The notes: generated from the letters alone by a model not told the origin. 64,000 nt of DNA from Rhizobium leguminosarum bv. viciae USDA 2370 (GCF_002008365.1 NZ_MRDL01000059.1:623018-687017); one strand, 5' to 3'; counted from the first letter of the stretch, positions 8,239 to 16,860 are shown. A program made the numbers and translations.

Positions 8239-9462
8239 CTATTGCTGTGCAAGGCTCTGGATAGACTCCATCGTCTGCTTGGCATCGGCGCTGCCGGCGA
8301 AAGCCGGCGGGAAATACTGGTTGAACAGGTTTTCCACCGCCGCCCAGTTGTTGGTGATCACGTAGGGCACGGAGTGCGCCAGGGAATAGTCGATGGCCTC
8401 GCCGCCATTGGTGATGTCCTTGGCCGCCACCTTGTACCAGGCGGATTGCGACGCCGTGCGCGCCGGCAGGGCACGGCCCTGCTCAGCGAGATAGGATAAG
8501 GCTTCAGGGCTGGTCAGCACCTGGATCGCCTTCCAGGCAGCATCCTTGTTCTTGCTCGTCGTGGCGATGCCGAAACCGGAGCCTGCGGTGACGGCGGAAA
8601 GTTCGCCCTCATCGCGCGGCAGGGTGGTGAGGCCGATCTTGAACTTGGCCTGATCCTTCATGCCGATGATCGACCAGGGGCCGTCGATATACATGGCGAC
8701 ATTGCCCGAATTGAACCGCCCCTGGATGACATCACCGGGATCTGCGCCACCCGAGGGAACCAGCGGCGCGATCTTATCCTTGGCGGCGAAACCGACCACT
8801 CTCTCGGCGGCGGCAACTGCACTCGCACTGGTCAAGTCAAGCTCGCCGGCATCGTTGACGTATTTATCGCCCCAGGCCGCGGCCAGGACCGAATAGTTGG
8901 TCGGGGTGATACCGAAGCCATACTTGCCGTCCTTCGTCAGCTTCTTGGCGGCATCGGTGAACTCGGCAAGCGTCCAGCCCGGCTTCGGCAGCGGAACGCC
9001 GGCGGCTTCGAGCGCGTCCTGGTTATAATAGATGACCCACGGACCGACATCGTAGGGCAGGCCGTAAAGCTGCTTTTCGACGGACATGCCGCCAATGATC
9101 GAGGGGGTAAAGGCGCCGACGTCGAATTTGTCAGCCTCGATCCGGTCATTCAGGGGCTCGAGCAGCGAATAGAAGTTCGGCATGCGCAGCGACTGCATGG
9201 AAACGATGTCGGCGAGTTGGCCCGATGCCGCCAGCACCGGCAGCCTCGTCCAATAATCGACCCAGCCCGTCGTCGTCAGCGTCACCTTGATGTCGGGATA
9301 CTTGGCGGTCACCATCTCTGCCAGGTGTTGCCAGCTCTTGGTGTCGGTTTCGGAGCCGGTCCACATCTGCCAGGTCAGGTTGACCTGTTCGGCCGATGCG
9401 GCAGTGGCAAAAAGACTGCTGCCGATAGCGGCAAGCAAAAGCGTTTTCTGCAGAACCTTCAT
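8239..9462 (-). CDS. ABC transporter sugar-binding protein of the fucoside operon
   Basis: Family-1 extracellular solute-binding protein of about 407 residues. The signal peptide MKVLQKTLLLAAIGSSLFAT ends at an ASA-EQ cleavage site. The mature part shows the usual motifs (an early WQMWTGSE segment, PYDVGPWVIYYNQDALEAAG, and a late YIDGPWSIIG loop). GGAGGAG lies just upstream of the ATG at 9462; the 89 residues before it in the open frame are non-coding shadow of the fucosidase gene. It lies between the fucosidase and the permeases, so it probably captures fucosylated oligosaccharides in the periplasm. Confidence 0.88.
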   Translation of the reverse strand: MKVLQKTLLLAAIGSSLFATAASAEQVNLTWQMWTGSETDTKSWQHLAEMVTAKYPDIKVTLTTTGWVDYWTRLPVLAASGQLADIVSMQSLRMPNFYSLLEPLNDRIEADKFDVGAFTPSIIGGMSVEKQLYGLPYDVGPWVIYYNQDALEAAGVPLPKPGWTLAEFTDAAKKLTKDGKYGFGITPTNYSVLAAAWGDKYVNDAGELDLTSASAVAAAERVVGFAAKDKIAPLVPSGGADPGDVIQGRFNSGNVAMYIDGPWSIIGMKDQAKFKIGLTTLPRDEGELSAVTAGSGFGIATTSKNKDAAWKAIQVLTSPEALSYLAEQGRALPARTASQSAWYKVAAKDITNGGEAIDYSLAHSVPYVITNNWAAVENLFNQYFPPAFAGSADAKQTMESIQSLAQQ

Positions 9463-9512
9463 GGGTTTCTCCTCCCTCCATGAACGCAAAGGACACGCGA
9501 GTGCGATCGAGC

Positions 9513-10832
9513 TCACGCCTTCAGGACGATCTCGATCACCGGCACGGTAACGTCCGGGCGCCGGACCGGCAGTTCGAGCGTGATCATGCCTTCCGGCACC
9601 GTCACGCCGATATTGGAATCCACATCCTTGGCATGGCTCAGCCAGTGCACCTCGCTGGCGTCGTGCAGGAACTGCGCATAGGCGATCCTGTCGGCGAGAC
9701 CTTCGATGTGGATGTGGCGGTAAGGCCAATTGTAGACGTGCAGATAAAGGCGGTTACCGCGCTGGGTATAACGGCAGCCAGCCGGCACCGGATAGCGGGA
9801 GGGCCCTGCCCCATAGATGGAACGTCCGTTGACGGCCATCCAGTTCTGATAGACCTCGAGCGCGCTGACGGCGCGCGCATCGAGCGTGCCCCGGCCGGTC
9901 GGGCCGACATTCATCAGCAGGTTGCCGCCGAGCGCGACGGAATCGATCAGCAGCTGGATGATCTGTTCCGGGCTCTTCCAGGTATCTTCGTCGCGGTGAT
10001 AACCCCAGGAGCCGCTGAAGGTGTGGCAGGCTTCCCAGAGTACCCCCTGGCTGGCGATGGCGGGTGCGACCCGCGGCGTATATTGCTCCGGCGTCGTGAC
10101 GTCAGGCAGGTTGCCGGGCGGCAGGTCGAGGCGGTTGTTGACAATGATCTCAGGCTGCAGCTCGCGCACCAGATCAACCAGGCGCTCGCTCTCCCAGTCG
10201 GCGCGCCCCTTGCCGGGCAGGCCGCGATATTCGCGCCCGGGATAGCTGAAATCGAACCAGATGATGTCGATGCGGCCGAAGCCGGTCAGAAGCTCGCGCA
10301 CCTGTTCGCGCATATAGGCAGCGTAGTTGGCTATGTTTCTGCCAGCGTTCAGCGCCTTGGCGTCGGGATGGTTGCGTAGCGGATGGTGAACGTCGATCGG
10401 GAAATCGGGATGGTGCCAGTCAAGCAGCGAATAGTAGAAGCCGATCTTCAGCCCTTCGGCGCGGAAGGCGTCGACCAGCGGCGTCAGCAGATCTTTGCCA
10501 CAGGGCGTGTTCGTCGCCTTGTAGTCCGTCACCTTGCTGTCCCAGAGGCAGAAACCCTCGTGGTGCTTGGTCGTCACCACGACATATTTCATGCCGGCAA
10601 GACGCGCCCGGCGAGCCCATTCCTTGGGATCGTAGAGATCGGGATCGAAATTGTCGAAATAGCGCTGGTAGTGGTCGTCGGTCAGCTCTTCGCGGTTCTT
10701 CAACCACTCGTGCCGGGCTCCCAAGGCATAGAGGCCCCAATGGATGAACATGCCCAGGCGATCCTGGCTGAACCAGGCGTGTTTGCCCGCCCCTCCTGAT
10801 GCCGGATTTTCCGGCTGGCGTTCCGAACTCAT
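9513..10832 (-). CDS. alpha-L-fucosidase, GH29
   Basis: A 439-residue glycoside hydrolase family 29 enzyme that releases L-fucose from oligosaccharides. The N-terminal (beta/alpha)8 barrel shows family motifs GMFIHWGLYA (27-36), KHHEGFCLWDS (89-99) and IDIIWFDFSYPG, whose aspartate (about D194) aligns with the catalytic nucleophile. A beta-sandwich-like C-terminal part follows. No signal peptide, so it should act in the cytoplasm on imported substrate, matching the transporter encoded just downstream. First gene of a four-gene operon. A consensus promoter with an operator at its start point lies at 10873-10920. The plant-cell-wall or host-glycan substrate is inferred. Confidence 0.92.
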   Translation of the reverse strand: MSSERQPENPASGGAGKHAWFSQDRLGMFIHWGLYALGARHEWLKNREELTDDHYQRYFDNFDPDLYDPKEWARRARLAGMKYVVVTTKHHEGFCLWDSKVTDYKATNTPCGKDLLTPLVDAFRAEGLKIGFYYSLLDWHHPDFPIDVHHPLRNHPDAKALNAGRNIANYAAYMREQVRELLTGFGRIDIIWFDFSYPGREYRGLPGKGRADWESERLVDLVRELQPEIIVNNRLDLPPGNLPDVTTPEQYTPRVAPAIASQGVLWEACHTFSGSWGYHRDEDTWKSPEQIIQLLIDSVALGGNLLMNVGPTGRGTLDARAVSALEVYQNWMAVNGRSIYGAGPSRYPVPAGCRYTQRGNRLYLHVYNWPYRHIHIEGLADRIAYAQFLHDASEVHWLSHAKDVDSNIGVTVPEGMITLELPVRRPDVTVPVIEIVLKA

Positions 10833-10872
10833 GACAGGTTTCTCCTCCCTGTTTTCCGGTTGAACGTCATAT

Positions 10873-10920
10873 CGAACCGGTTCGGCAAATGATCATCTCG
10901 CCTGATCCTATATCTGTCAA
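10873..10920 (-). promoter_or_regulatory. promoter and LacI-type operator of the fucosidase operon
   Basis: On the minus strand TTGACA (10920-10915), a 17-nt spacer and GATGAT (10897-10892) form a good sigma-70-type promoter. The perfect 12-bp palindrome CGAACCGGTTCG (10873-10884) covers the expected transcription start. A second copy of the core lies before the divergent lacI-family gene, so repression by that regulator is the simple reading. Confidence 0.75.
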
Positions 10921-10987
10921 GCCGAAATTCGCGATCACAAGATCAGAAAAGCAAACCCTGCAAAACAACTGATTTGAAGCATGCATG

Positions 10988-11038
10988 TTGCGCCGACCAA
11001 TAAAATCGGACATAACAAGACATTAGAACCGGTTCGAT
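10988..11038 (+). promoter_or_regulatory. promoter and second LacI-type operator, in front of the regulator gene
   Basis: TTGCGC (10988-10993), 17 nt, CATAAC (11011-11016) is a plausible weak promoter. The palindrome GAACCGGTTC (11026-11035) repeats the core of the operator at 10874-10883 and ends only 7 nt before the regulator ATG, in the place of a ribosome-binding site. This suggests autoregulation and perhaps weak translation. Confidence 0.7.
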
Positions 11039-11042
11039 AGCT

Positions 11043-12050
11043 ATGACCACCATACGAGATGTCGCGCGCCTTGCGGGGGTTTCAATCTCGACCGTCTCGC
11101 TGGCGCTCAATAGCCCGAAGCGGGTCGGCGCCGAGACGCTTGACCGCATCCAGCAGGCGATAAAATCGACCGGTTACCGCATCGACCCGGTGGCCCAGAC
11201 GCTGGCGCGCGGACGCAGTTCGCTGATCGGTTTCGTTTCGGCCAATCTCGGAAACATGTTCTTCGGCGACATCCGGCGAGAGATCGAGCACCAGGCGCTC
11301 GACCACGGCTATTTCGTCCTCATCGCCGACTCCTCCGGCAGGGCCGATCTCGAACGGGCGCTGCTGGAGCGGCTGGAGGCGCAGAAGATCGCCGGCATTG
11401 CGCTGGCGGCAAATGGGCGGGGCGAGGAGTACGCCACATTCCTGCGCGACTTCAAAACTCCGATCGTGATGTTCGACCAGAAAGTGGAGGGCGCCGAGCG
11501 CGATTTTGTCGGCTCCGACAATCCGCTGACCACCACCATCCTGACGGAACATCTGCTGCAGCTCGGCCACAGGCGCATCGGCTTCATCTCCGGGCCGAGC
11601 GGCCTGCACACTGCCGACGAGCGCCTGAAGGGCTTCATGAACACGATGGCCGGCGCCGGTGTGGACATCGATCCTTCGCTGGTGGTCGAAGGCGGCTACA
11701 CCAGGACCGGCGGCCATGCACAGGCGATGCGGCTCTTGACCCGCCGCGACCGGCCGACCGCCATCATCGGCGCCAACAATATGACAGGCCTCGCAGCACT
11801 TCAGGTGATGCAGGAGATGGGTTTCCGCTGCCCTGACGACGTGTCGCTAGCGATGGTCGACGACGTGCCCTGGAGCAATGTCATCACGCCCCGCATCACC
11901 ATGGTGGTGCAGGATGCGCAGAAGCTCGGGGAATTGGCGGCGCAGCGTCTGCTGGCTAGAATAGCAAGCCCGGAGGGCGCCGCCGCACCGCCGCAGGATT
12001 TCATCCTGACGCCGAGATTCGTGCGCGGGGAATCGACCAGGCGGCTGTGA
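11043..12050 (+). CDS. LacI family transcriptional regulator
   Basis: A 335-residue LacI/GalR regulator. The N-terminal helix-turn-helix (TIRDVARLAGVSISTVSLAL, residues 2-21) and the hinge helix (about 45-58) precede a periplasmic-binding-protein-like sugar-sensing core. It is divergent from the fucosidase/transporter operon, and both promoters carry the palindrome GAACCGGTTC, close to the LacI-family AACCGGTT consensus. It should repress the fucoside operon and itself, with fucose or a fucoside as likely inducer (inferred). No Shine-Dalgarno is visible before the ATG because the operator occupies that place. Confidence 0.93.
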   Translation: MTTIRDVARLAGVSISTVSLALNSPKRVGAETLDRIQQAIKSTGYRIDPVAQTLARGRSSLIGFVSANLGNMFFGDIRREIEHQALDHGYFVLIADSSGRADLERALLERLEAQKIAGIALAANGRGEEYATFLRDFKTPIVMFDQKVEGAERDFVGSDNPLTTTILTEHLLQLGHRRIGFISGPSGLHTADERLKGFMNTMAGAGVDIDPSLVVEGGYTRTGGHAQAMRLLTRRDRPTAIIGANNMTGLAALQVMQEMGFRCPDDVSLAMVDDVPWSNVITPRITMVVQDAQKLGELAAQRLLARIASPEGAAAPPQDFILTPRFVRGESTRRL

Positions 12051-12178
12051 GTGCTTCCACCGGTCCTCACGCATATGCCAAAGCCGCGTCGAGAGATGTA
12101 AGCGCAGTGCCGGATTTTCACTGGCCGGCCGTTATGCATTGAAAGTCGGAAAAATTTGTCATACATGTGTGATGAATT

Positions 12179-12973
12179 GTGAATTTCGCAATGCCGCGTT
12201 TGAACGGCATGCGGATCAAAGCCGATGCGGGGGCGTGCGTGGCTATGCAGATGAAGGATCGCAGCAAAGGCTCCGGGTCGCTGGTCTCACAGGTCGGCGA
12301 AAGCCTCCGGCAAGCCATATTGAGCGGCCAGTATTCGGCCGGCGACAAGCTTCCGAGTGAGCATGAACTGACCGAAACGCACAGCGTCAGCCGCACCGTC
12401 GTGCGCGAGGCCGTGGCCGCGCTTCGCTCCGACGGGCTTGTCGAGGTGCGTCAGGGAGCGGGTATCTTCGTCCTCGGCGCCGATCCGGTTCTCTCCGCTG
12501 GGAAAGCCGACAAGGCCCGCGTTGTTTCCGATCTGGAAGTGCTCGAGATCAGAACGCCTGTCGAAATCGAAGCCGCCGGTCTTGCGGCCTTGCGCCGCTC
12601 GCCCGCGCAGGAGGAGGCGATTTTCGAATGCCACCGGAAAATCCTCCTGTGCATCGAGAGCGATCACTCCATTCGCGAGGCGGATCTGGAACTCCATGCC
12701 GCCATCGCCGAAGCCACGAACAATCCGCTCTTCCGGCAGTTCCTGGAGTCCCAGGGCTCGGCGATCATCCCGCAGTCGCGGCTGGTCCCTGAAACAAGGA
12801 CAGCCGAGCAGACCGCCTACCGAAAGCTGATACACAGGGAGCACGAAGCGATCGTCATCGCCATCTCCGACAGGGACGATCAGGCTGCCCGCAACGCCAT
12901 GCGTGAGCACCTGGTCGGCAGCCAGGCAAGGTACCGCAACCTGCTGAAGGATCTGCGAAGCTTTACGAGCTGA
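12179..12973 (+). CDS. GntR family regulator, FadR subfamily
   Basis: Winged-helix GntR DNA-binding domain (KLPSEHELTETHSVSRTVVREA and following wing RQGAGIFV) followed by an all-helical FCD effector domain with the metal-ligand pattern of the FadR group. The open frame starts with GTG at 12179 and gives 264 residues. ATG at 12245 or 12251 would give the more usual family length of about 240, and I cannot decide between them. Just upstream is a partly symmetric TCATACATGTGTGA (12160-12173), a possible own operator. It precedes an isochorismatase-like hydrolase and a second regulator on the same strand and may control them. Confidence 0.88.
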   Translation: MNFAMPRLNGMRIKADAGACVAMQMKDRSKGSGSLVSQVGESLRQAILSGQYSAGDKLPSEHELTETHSVSRTVVREAVAALRSDGLVEVRQGAGIFVLGADPVLSAGKADKARVVSDLEVLEIRTPVEIEAAGLAALRRSPAQEEAIFECHRKILLCIESDHSIREADLELHAAIAEATNNPLFRQFLESQGSAIIPQSRLVPETRTAEQTAYRKLIHREHEAIVIAISDRDDQAARNAMREHLVGSQARYRNLLKDLRSFTS

Positions 12974-13108
12974 TAGTTGATCCCGGAACTGTCTGGAAGC
13001 GTCCGCAGCGATTGGCGCGAATTGTCCGCTATTTGTCCGGTGCGCGCATTTTCTCGTGCCATCAAATTGCCGAATATGGCTTCATGATCAACCGCCATGG
13101 AGCAAAAA

Positions 13109-13675
13109 ATGTCCGGCCACGATACTGTCCTTCTCGTTATCGACGCCCAAGAGTCTTTCAGACAACGCGATTACTGGGATGAAAACCTGGCATCCGCCTA
13201 CATCGATCGTCAGCAGGCTCTGATCGACGGCGCGGAAGCCGATGGAATACCCATCATCCAGATCTTCCATGTCGATGAAAACGGGCCGTTTTCGGAAGCA
13301 TCCGGATTCGTCAGCACACTCGCCCCGCTCAGGATCACTCCCAAGGCGACGTTCAGGAAGGGGCGCCACAGCGCCCTGGTCGGTTCCGGTCTCGACGTGT
13401 GGCTGACCGAGAACGGCGTCCGTCGTATCCTCGTCTCCGGCATTCGCACGGAACAGTGCTGCGAGACCACCACCCGACACGCCTCCGATCTCGGCTATCA
13501 GGTCGACTATGTCGGCGAAGCGACCCTGACCTTCCCGATGACCGACGCAACGGGACGCACTTGGAGCGCAAGGGAAATCCGGGACCGGACCGAACTGGTC
13601 CTCTCAGGCCGTTTCGCTCGGATCGCGACCGTCGAACAGGCATTGGCGGGGCGCGAAAAGTCACTCGCCGCATGA
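13109..13675 (+). CDS. isochorismatase family cysteine hydrolase
   Basis: About 188 residues with the complete catalytic triad of the cysteine hydrolase (isochorismatase-like) fold: Asp in VIDAQ (about 12), Lys in FRKGRHSAL (about 84) and Cys in GIRTEQCCETT (about 117). Members include isochorismatases, nicotinamidases and N-carbamoylsarcosine amidohydrolases; sequence alone does not choose. GGAG (13099-13102) is 6 nt before the ATG at 13109, so that start beats the ATG at 13097. Its stop overlaps the start of the next gene (ATGA), so it is coupled to a GlxA-type regulator. The ABC transporter further downstream may import its substrate. Confidence 0.85.
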   Translation: MSGHDTVLLVIDAQESFRQRDYWDENLASAYIDRQQALIDGAEADGIPIIQIFHVDENGPFSEASGFVSTLAPLRITPKATFRKGRHSALVGSGLDVWLTENGVRRILVSGIRTEQCCETTTRHASDLGYQVDYVGEATLTFPMTDATGRTWSAREIRDRTELVLSGRFARIATVEQALAGREKSLAA

Positions 13676-14682
13676 CGGACGCCGCGCAGCCCTTCGATAT
13701 CCCGGTCTTCGTCGTCGTGCCGCCGCGCGTGCTGCTGCTCGACGTCGCCGGCCCGATCGAAGTGCTGCGCAAGGCGAACCTCGAACAGCGCACAGTCCGC
13801 TTTACCGTCACCTATATCGGCCCATCAGCGACGGTCGGCAGTTCGATCGGTCTTGCCGTTACGGGTGTCGTCGCATTGCCGGAACGCTTGCCCGATAGCG
13901 CGCTTGTCGTCATTGCCGGCAGCGCCGACGCCCCGATGGCAAACAGTCGTCCGTGGGACAAACAGGAACGCGCTGACCAGGCTGCCATTATCGCATGGCT
14001 GAAGCGCGCCATCCGTCCGGGAATTCGACTGGCTTCGATCTGCTCGGGCGCATTGCTCGCTGCCGAGGCCGGAATGCTCGACGGTCGCGAATGCACCACC
14101 CATCACGGCTGTATGGAAGATCTGATCAGGCTCGCGCCCACCGCGCGCGTCCGGGACAACCGGCTCTATGTCGAGGACGGAGACCGCCTCACGAGTGCCG
14201 GCATCACCGCCGGCATAGACCTCATGTTGCATATCGTCGCCGAAGCGGTGGGGCATGCCTGCGCGCTTGCGGTGGCGCGATATCTTGTCGTCTATCTCAG
14301 GCGCGGCGGCTCGGATCCGCAGCTTTCGCCCTGGCTTGAAGGTCGCAACCATATTCACCCGGTCATTCACCGTGCACAGGATGCGGTGGTCGCCAACCCC
14401 ACTCAGGACTGGTCGGTGGCGTCCCTCGCCCGCCTCAGCGGCGCCAGCCCGCGCAACCTTTCACGGCTGTTCAACGAGCAGACGGGCATGAGCGTTACGG
14501 ATTTCGTCAACCGCATGCGCGTGGCTCTTGCCCGCGAGATGCTCTCTGGTTCGCGGCTGGACATGGAGGCCGTCGCGATGCGCGCCGGCTTCGGCTCGGC
14601 GCGGCAGCTCCGCCGCGCCTGGAACCGTTTGAATGACGGCCCGCCGAGCGCGGCGCGGGCAAGGCTGCCCGCAGGTTCATAG
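13672..14682 (+). CDS. GlxA-type AraC family regulator with DJ-1/PfpI domain
   Basis: A 336-residue regulator. The N-terminal DJ-1/PfpI-like amidotransferase-fold domain (about 10-190) has the nucleophile-elbow-like ICSGALLAAEAG segment. The C-terminal AraC double helix-turn-helix is at about 235-330, with WSVASLARLSGASPRNLSRLF and the second helix pair ending near AMRAGFGSARQLRRAW. Its ATG overlaps the stop of the isochorismatase-like gene by 4 nt. It probably activates this hydrolase and/or the ABC transporter starting at 14922. Effector unknown. Confidence 0.9.
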   Translation: MTDAAQPFDIPVFVVVPPRVLLLDVAGPIEVLRKANLEQRTVRFTVTYIGPSATVGSSIGLAVTGVVALPERLPDSALVVIAGSADAPMANSRPWDKQERADQAAIIAWLKRAIRPGIRLASICSGALLAAEAGMLDGRECTTHHGCMEDLIRLAPTARVRDNRLYVEDGDRLTSAGITAGIDLMLHIVAEAVGHACALAVARYLVVYLRRGGSDPQLSPWLEGRNHIHPVIHRAQDAVVANPTQDWSVASLARLSGASPRNLSRLFNEQTGMSVTDFVNRMRVALAREMLSGSRLDMEAVAMRAGFGSARQLRRAWNRLNDGPPSAARARLPAGS

Positions 14683-14921
14683 GCTGCTCACCACCGGTCA
14701 CCAGATCGCGATGACGGTCGCGGACATATTCTCTCCCAATTTTCACGTTGAAGCGCTTGCCACGACGGGGGATGCATGGATGGAATTCCACGGGCTGCTT
14801 ACCCATCCGTGACTGAAAGCTAATTGAAAGCTTCGACGTCATAGGAAGGGGCAGCATCGTGGAGGAGACACGGTCAAAGTGGCGAGACGACGATGCTAGC
14901 AAACCACAGGAGGAGATTTCC
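14683..14921 (+). promoter_or_regulatory. 239-bp leader of the NMT1-type ABC operon with a strong hairpin
   Basis: AGCATCGT (14853-14860) pairs perfectly with ACGATGCT (14890-14897) and encloses a 29-nt loop; the 3' arm ends 24 nt before the ATG of the binding-protein gene. Further upstream are TGGAATTCCA (14781-14790, perfect palindrome) and two GAAAGCT repeats separated by AATT (14815-14832). The closing hairpin near the ribosome site suggests a structured leader RNA, possibly a riboswitch; no known class was recognised by eye. Confidence 0.4.
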
Positions 14922-15935
14922 ATGCGTTCTTCACGCAGCCTTTTTCACACCGTCGCTTTTTCGACGCTTCTCGCCGCAGCATCTTTGGCTACCAGCGCCG
15001 CACATGCGGCCGATAAGATCACCATCATGGTCGGCGGTTATGAGAAGCAGATCTATCTGCCCGCCAAGCTTGCCGAATCGCTGGGATACTTCAAGGACGA
15101 GGGTCTCGACGTCGAACTGCTGAATGAAGCTGCCGGCGTCGATGCCGAAAACCAGCTTCTGGCCGGCGCCGTCCAGGGCGTGGTCGGCTTCTACGACCAT
15201 TGTGTGGACCTGCAGGCCAAAGGCAAATTCGTCGAATCCATCGTCCAGTTCAGCCAGGCGCCGGGCGAAGTCGAGATGGTTTCGAGCAAGCACCCTGACA
15301 TCAAGTCGCCGGCCGACTTCAAGGGCAAGAGCCTCGGCGTCACTGGTCTCGGCTCGTCCACGAACTTCCTGACCCTCTTCATGGCCTCGAAGGCCGGCCT
15401 GAAGCCCGGCGACGTCGTGACGGTCCCGGTCGGCGCCGGCGGCACCTTCATCGCCGCCATGCAACAGGATCAGATCCAGGCCGGCATGACGACAGAGCCG
15501 ACGATCTCGCGCATGATCAAGACCGGCGAGGCGAGCGTGCTTGTCGACATGCGCACGGTCGAGTCGACCCGTCAGGCGCTCGGTGGCACCTATCCGGCCG
15601 CCTCACTCTACATGGAAGCCTCCTGGGTCGACGCACACAAGGAAGAGGCGCAGAAGCTCGCCAACGCCTTCGTCAAGACGCTGCGCTACATCAACACGCA
15701 TTCAGCTGCCGAGATCGCGGACAAGATGCCGAAAGACTTCTACGTCGGCGACAAGGACGGTTACATCAAGGCTCTCGACGACGGCAAGGGCATGTTCACA
15801 CCGGATGGCGTCATGCCGGAAGACGGTCCGAAGACCGTGCTTGCCGTGCTCTCGGAGTTCTCCAAGAACGTCAAGGGCAAGCAGATCGACCTTTCCAAGA
15901 CCTATACGACGGAGTTCGTCAAGAACGTCAAGTAA
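14922..15935 (+). CDS. ABC transporter substrate-binding protein, NMT1/THI5-like (SsuA/TauA fold)
   Basis: A 337-residue binding protein. The signal peptide ends at AHA-AD (about residue 30), followed by the NMT1/THI5 pattern: YLPAKLAESLGYFKDEGLDV near the N-terminus, a KGKSLGVTGLGSSTNF segment, and a GTFIAAMQQDQIQAGM segment. The family imports nitrogenous or sulfonated small molecules (thiamine precursors, taurine, sulfonates, hydantoins). AGGAGGAG precedes the ATG at 14922. It starts a three-gene transporter operon with an ATPase and a permease. A perfect 10-bp hairpin follows its stop codon. Confidence 0.9.
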   Translation: MRSSRSLFHTVAFSTLLAAASLATSAAHAADKITIMVGGYEKQIYLPAKLAESLGYFKDEGLDVELLNEAAGVDAENQLLAGAVQGVVGFYDHCVDLQAKGKFVESIVQFSQAPGEVEMVSSKHPDIKSPADFKGKSLGVTGLGSSTNFLTLFMASKAGLKPGDVVTVPVGAGGTFIAAMQQDQIQAGMTTEPTISRMIKTGEASVLVDMRTVESTRQALGGTYPAASLYMEASWVDAHKEEAQKLANAFVKTLRYINTHSAAEIADKMPKDFYVGDKDGYIKALDDGKGMFTPDGVMPEDGPKTVLAVLSEFSKNVKGKQIDLSKTYTTEFVKNVK

Positions 15936-15945
15936 GGCGTCGCGT

Positions 15946-15969
15946 CGCTTCCGGTCCCAACCGGAAGCG
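15946..15969 (+). other. intra-operon stem-loop after the binding-protein gene
   Basis: CGCTTCCGGT (15946-15955) pairs perfectly with ACCGGAAGCG (15960-15969) around a 4-nt loop, with no following T-run. It lies 10 nt after the binding-protein stop and before the ATPase gene. It may protect the upstream mRNA 3' end so that binding protein is made in excess. Confidence 0.65.
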
Positions 15970-16030
15970 GCCTCCCGATCGATCCATGGGCATTGCGTGC
16001 ACGCGCCCAAAGCACGCCTCAGGTATCATC

Positions 16031-16849
16031 ATGCAACATGACAAGAACCAGATCCCGGCGATCGAGCTGATCAACGTCAGCCGCCGCTTCGTCTCGCCGA
16101 CCGGCAAGTCCCTTACGGCCTTGCGCGATTTCAACATGACGGTCGCCCGCGGGGAGTTCGTCGCCGTCGTCGGCCCTACCGGCTGCGGTAAATCGACGAC
16201 GCTCAATCTTGTGACGGGTCTCGCACGCCCGAGCGCCGGTGAAGTCCGGCTGATGGGCGGGCCGATCACCGGCATTGACCCGCGTGTCGGCTTCGCGTTC
16301 CAGACCGACGCACTCTTTCCCTGGAAGAACGTGATCGACAACGTCATGGCCGGCCCGCTGTTTCGGGGCAAGTCGCGCACTGAAGCGGAAAAGAGCGCAC
16401 GCGACTGGCTGGCCCGCGTCGGCCTTTCGAAATTTCTCCATCACTATCCCCACCAGCTTTCTGGCGGTATGCGCAAGCGCGTCTCCCTGGCCCAGACATT
16501 CATCAACGAGCCGGAAATCCTGCTGATGGACGAGCCGTTTTCGGCTCTCGACGTGCAGACCCGCACGGTCATGCATGAAGAGCTCTTGAAACTGTGGGCG
16601 GAGCGCAAGGCCTCGGTGGTGTTCGTGACCCACGACCTCGAAGAGGCTGTCGCCCTCGCCGACAAGGTCTACGTCCTGACCGCCGGCCCTGCGACGGTAA
16701 AGTCGGTCTATACGATCGATCTCCCCCGCCCGCGCGTCGTGTCGGAAATCCGCTACGAGCAGAGCTTCATCGACTATTGCAAGACGATCTGGGAGGACCT
16801 GCGCGAGGAGGTCGAGACCAGCTACCGCCGCGCAAGCGAAGCGGCCTGA
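16031..16849 (+). CDS. ABC transporter ATP-binding protein, TauB/SsuB-like
   Basis: About 272 residues with all ATPase motifs: Walker A GPTGCGKSTT, Q-loop in AFQTDALFPWKNV, signature LSGGMRKRVSLA, Walker B EILLMDEPFSALD and switch histidine VTHDLEE. The sequence is of the nitrate/sulfonate/taurine importer type, matching its NMT1-type binding protein and SsuC-like permease. The open frame begins at 15986, but the ATG at 16031 starts at the family's usual position; neither has a strong ribosome site. It is followed 11 nt later by the permease gene. Confidence 0.92.
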   Translation: MQHDKNQIPAIELINVSRRFVSPTGKSLTALRDFNMTVARGEFVAVVGPTGCGKSTTLNLVTGLARPSAGEVRLMGGPITGIDPRVGFAFQTDALFPWKNVIDNVMAGPLFRGKSRTEAEKSARDWLARVGLSKFLHHYPHQLSGGMRKRVSLAQTFINEPEILLMDEPFSALDVQTRTVMHEELLKLWAERKASVVFVTHDLEEAVALADKVYVLTAGPATVKSVYTIDLPRPRVVSEIRYEQSFIDYCKTIWEDLREEVETSYRRASEAA

Positions 16850-16860
16850 GGGAGGATATC

